This document shows positions 61,109 to 64,000 of a DNA stretch of 64,000 nt, piece after piece (the stretch's first letter is position 1; each line of letters starts with the position of its first letter). Position numbers and translations under genes: made by a program. The DNA is from Ampelocalamus luodianensis. Its lineage: Eukaryota; Streptophyta; Magnoliopsida; Poales; Poaceae. The notes below the pieces were generated by a model. The model did not search any database. It saw only the letters and a list, made by a program, of their open reading frames with translations, and was not told the DNA's origin. The stretch spans positions 3,968,001 to 4,032,000 of the forward strand of contig CM070633.1 in assembly GCA_036346255.1 (NCBI GenBank). Direction: 5' to 3'.

Positions 61109-61840
61109 CTCAGGGATGTGGACGAGGATGAGGATTGAGGAGGGGAGGAGACTACTATGGCGAGTCGAAGATAACTCGGTGCCAGCCGGCCGAGATTTCG
61201 CTTTGTTTATTGATGGATGGAGAGGATCGCCGCGCCTGCTGGGCGTCGCGTGTCGACGTCTGAAACTTTCCTGAAGTCAGATGTGATGTTGGATATTGGG
61301 ATGTGGCCTTGCCTTTGGAGTTTGGAATGCCGAACTGGAACGCGACGTGACACAAGCTTGAAAGCTTGGTACGTCTTTCGCGCCACGCGGTGATGTACGG
61401 CGTGTTCGTCGTGGCCACGGAGTTAGGTTTTTTCCTTGACAAAGGTAGAAGCCGTACCAAGCGGACAATTTCTCTTGTTTTTACCCGAGCCAAAAACCAA
61501 AAACTGTTACAACATGCGAAAGCCAGAAACCATTTGTGGAGAACTTCGTGACTTTCTGTAACCCCTGTTCCGACTTTGCCTAGAGTTGGGATTAATTACC
61601 CTTTTTGCCATCGTACAAAACCCCCAATCCCTAGCGTCCGCAAAACCATAGCGCGCATGTGGCCCCGCCCGTCCACTGCCCCCTCTTTCCTCTTCCACCC
61701 CACCCGTGATGATGATGACACACCTAGCATATGTACATTTTCTCCATCTTAAGTTGCTACATTAAAGTTATGTGCACTCTCTGGTACATGTAGCATCAAC
61801 CGCCACATAAAGATAAGATGAATATCTCCACATAAACATG
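61109..61840. other. Upstream region of the IBR3-like gene
   Basis: The first 100 bp are leader/promoter of the minus-strand gene (purine-rich on +). No TATA box is clear. The remainder has no gene or repeat I can support. Confidence 0.45.
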
Positions 61841-61842
61841 AC

Positions 61843-62065
61843 ATCAGCACATGTCATCGTTTATGTTAGTAAATATATAATATCATCACGTGTCAACATC
61901 ATGATGAGGTCATCGCACGTGTCAGCATACTTAACCAAGAAGTATAATTATGTCATCGTATGTGCCAGCAAACCAGATGATGTCATCACATGTGTTAGCA
62001 TACTTAGCCAAGAAGTATATGATGTCATCGCTTAAATCAGCAAATATATGATGTCATCATCTTTC
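61843..62065. repeat. Degenerate tandem array of bZIP-like motifs
   Basis: Units of roughly 30-45 bp repeat GATGTCATC followed by CACGTGTCAGCA-like words. Two longer units also share CATACTTA(A/G)CCAAGAAGTATA (about 61925-61950 and 61998-62020), giving a period of about 73 bp. Confidence 0.65.
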
Positions 62066-62128
62066 TTGGACATAAAATAATGAGTTGTAAAGTTGAACTT
62101 TACAACTTAGATTGAATTATAATTTTAG

Positions 62129-62422
62129 TTGCAAACAACATACCGTGTGAACATCCCTAGAACACACATATTGCCCCCTTTCTCAAATACTACTCCAACA
62201 TCAACTAGACCAATCACCAGAGCTAGAACAAATCAAATTAATCAAGAGGTGAATATATTCCTCAATGAGCTACACGTTGATTTTTATAAAAATATATTAC
62301 TACCTAATGCCTCTACTTTACTTGTTATAAGATTTCATGAAGAAGCTTTGGAGGCAAAGGAAAATAGGCTACTACAACTTCAAGAACAAAGGAACCAACA
62401 CGAAGAACAGAAGCCAGCCTGA
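62129..62422 (+). pseudogene. C-terminal end of a Ty3/gypsy pol, fragment
   Basis: The frame contains RPITRARTNQINQEVNIFLN and later LPNASTLLVIRFHEE, ending in a Gln/Glu-rich tail. This is the pattern (P-x-TRA-x-A-x-x-L-x-x-V) seen at the very C-terminus of many plant Ty3 polyproteins. The rest of pol is absent. Confidence 0.6.
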
Positions 62423-62540
62423 CCTGTTTAAAAAACATTGATTTGACTGAGAGAAAATCAATTCCAATTTGATTGTTGTCCAAAGGCGTGCTATCAACCA
62501 GCTTGCTTACTACACAAAGAATGCATAGTTCTTAGTCTAA

Positions 62541-62640
62541 TTGTAGCAACCTGGCACTATAGCAACAAACGCACTATAGCAACCGTACTACTGCAGCATG
62601 GTACTGTAGCACCGACTCAAAAAAACTATATAAGGAGGGG
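62541..62640 (+). repeat. LTR fragment with repeated CACTATAGCAAC words and a TATA box
   Basis: Four related words (TTGTAGCAACC, GCACTATAGCAAC twice, GTACTGTAGCACC) precede TATATAA (62627-62633). The arrangement is LTR-promoter-like and fits the pol fragment just upstream. LTR ends not found. Confidence 0.5.
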
Positions 62641-63007
62641 TACCTAAAAATTTCAGAAATCAAATTCTTGTTCTAGGATTTGTATGAGATAAAATTTCAC
62701 CCATAGAATTGGACATTATCTGAGTGTTCTTCTCCGTTGTTCTTGTGGTTGTCTCGGTGCTTACTAGAATACGTTTACTCCACATGAGTGAGTAGACAAA
62801 GGATTGAAATGTGTGGTTAGGTGAATCGAGTGCTGCAGGTTGCCATAGTAGAAAAGGTGGTTGGCGGTGCCATTTATCAGGTTGCACGGGTTCAGTTATC
62901 TCCAATCATACATTGTGAAGATTGGGCCAACCACACCATGCATCACGTGTCGCTCCTCCTCTCCAGCCGCCACCTCTCTCCTCTTCCCACAGTGCCGTCG
63001 CGCCCTC

Positions 63008-63958
63008 TGTAAGGACCTGGGATGAACACTCCAAATCCTCTGTGTATTTATGAACTAGTCCCATGATCAGTGGCTAACTCACACAGTAAACAGATATGGT
63101 AACACAACCATAATCGTAAAACTTTATTACTAAACAACGGAATTGATTACAAGAAAGACTCACAAGCCGACAATACAGAACACAGCAGAAGTCGAAGAGC
63201 AAGTAGTAGCACCCAGCTAATCTGCCACAGACAACCGACTAGGGTAGCGGCCTAGTCGTCAAGGCCTTCAGTAGCTGCAAGGTACTTCTTCTCTGAACAA
63301 CATTTTATTAAGTAAGAGTGAGCACAAACAACCGTGCCCCGCAAGTTATACCCAATAATAGAATTATAATGCATGTAGGGATATAACAAAGGAAGACTTA
63401 TAGAGTTGATTTTTGCATAAATCAATGTTTCTTTTCAAATACTTGTACTAAGTTCCAAAGTAGATATTCTATAACTAAAATTTATTTTCTAAAACTCAAG
63501 TTTTATAGTCAGATAACATTCATCAACGAGTGGTGAAGGATATCCTCCTATCACAAGGCTGCTCGCCCAATTCCCATTTGGATAGAGATCCAAAACCATT
63601 GATAAAGTCTTTTGAAAACAAAATCAAGATCTAACTTGGAGTGGCTTTGTCAGCATGTCCATGACCGTAGACATGGCTATTTGAATAGTTTATACTCTGC
63701 AGAGGTGTACAGTTTTACCCACACAACACAACTTCTCTAGTTTGTTTGGCATCATTCAATACCACCGTTCACTACCTTAGGTGAGCAGTCTAAAGCACAT
63801 GACAAGGCCTTTACAAAGTGTCATTCCACTGCAGTCCCCCCTCGCTAAGGTTTCACCCCCTTTGGATAGAAACTCGCAGGGTTCAGGCCCCCTCTTGCAT
63901 CAGGTGGGAATGCATAAAAGTAGGTCGTACCGACACCCACACAACCGGATGGAACGAT
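63008..63958 (-). mobile_element. Reverse-strand giant-type LTR, 3' end portion
   Basis: Begins on + with TGTAAGGACCTGGG, the complement of the CCGGGTCCTCACA-type end of the giant LTRs. It carries CTTCTTCTCTG (complement of the CAGAGAAGAAG motif) near 63287 and the reversed core block with CTATTTGAATAG (63677-63688). It is the minus-strand counterpart of the LTRs at 1251 and 33867, and a closer relative of 13400-16050. It is cut by another LTR start at 63959 or by the window end. Confidence 0.65.
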
Positions 63959-64000
63959 GTAACGTCCCAAAATTTGGCTTTTCAAAAATCTTTTGAGTAG
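63959..64000 (+). mobile_element. Start of another + strand LTR, cut by the window end
   Basis: TGTAACGTCCCAAAATTTGG is an LTR-type start of the TGTAACATCCC class, on + inside a - strand LTR. It suggests a nested insertion; only 42 bases are visible. Confidence 0.5.

Noticed and set aside
60776..61138. Plus-strand open frame over exon 1 of the IBR3-like gene
   Set aside because: Shadow of a GC-rich exon; the minus strand joins perfectly to 15 further exons.
61843..62065. Possible CRISPR-like array
   Set aside because: Repeats are degenerate and of uneven spacing, and the DNA is from a plant nucleus. No cas genes exist here.

Overview
This is nuclear DNA from a flowering plant, almost certainly a grass (Poaceae). 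Three things point there: GC-rich first exons with spliced genes on canonical GT-AG introns, nested Ty3/gypsy LTR retrotransposons of grass type filling about three quarters of the window, and small hAT- and Stowaway-like elements inside introns. I cannot name the species.

Layout. 1-9330: an old giant LTR of a Tekay/Del-like family, running in from the left, interrupted by a younger solo LTR of the same superfamily (1251-6383) with a perfect 5-bp target duplication. 9857-12639: a short gag-only Ty3 element with both LTRs. About 13400-16050: a reverse-strand LTR remnant. 16538-17272 (-): a small hydrophilic, probably mitochondrial protein gene with its own TATA box and G-box/ABRE. 17700-20640: intergenic, with only small repeats and an exon-like scrap. 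20640-32096: two degenerate Tat-lineage Ty3 elements in tandem around one middle LTR, the first with decayed gag-pol and an antisense extra ORF, the second deleted inside the reverse transcriptase. 33867-46241: a complete, recently inserted 12.4-kb non-autonomous element with two 5.0-kb LTRs, only 2.4 kb of interior, and an AAATT target duplication. 46600-48330: a decayed Yip1-family coding sequence next to a hAT transposase fragment. 49165-53747 (+): an intact two-exon type I pectin methylesterase. 54237-61108 (-): an intact 16-exon IBR3/ACAD10-like gene, convergent with the pectin methylesterase. 61840-64000: a cis-motif repeat array, a Ty3 pol C-terminal scrap and further LTR pieces.

Only three genes look functional: the small mitochondrial-type protein, the pectin methylesterase (cell-wall modification) and the IBR3-like protein (peroxisomal, auxin-precursor or acyl-CoA metabolism). 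They show no obvious pathway link.

The most unusual signals are in the repeats. The 12.4-kb element is nearly all LTR. Its two LTRs differ mainly at CAG/CTG/CCGG sites by small indels, which looks like a methylation-linked sequencing footprint rather than mutation. A block centred on a 12-bp palindrome is kept in all six giant-LTR copies, on both strands. I found no clearly new multi-gene system.
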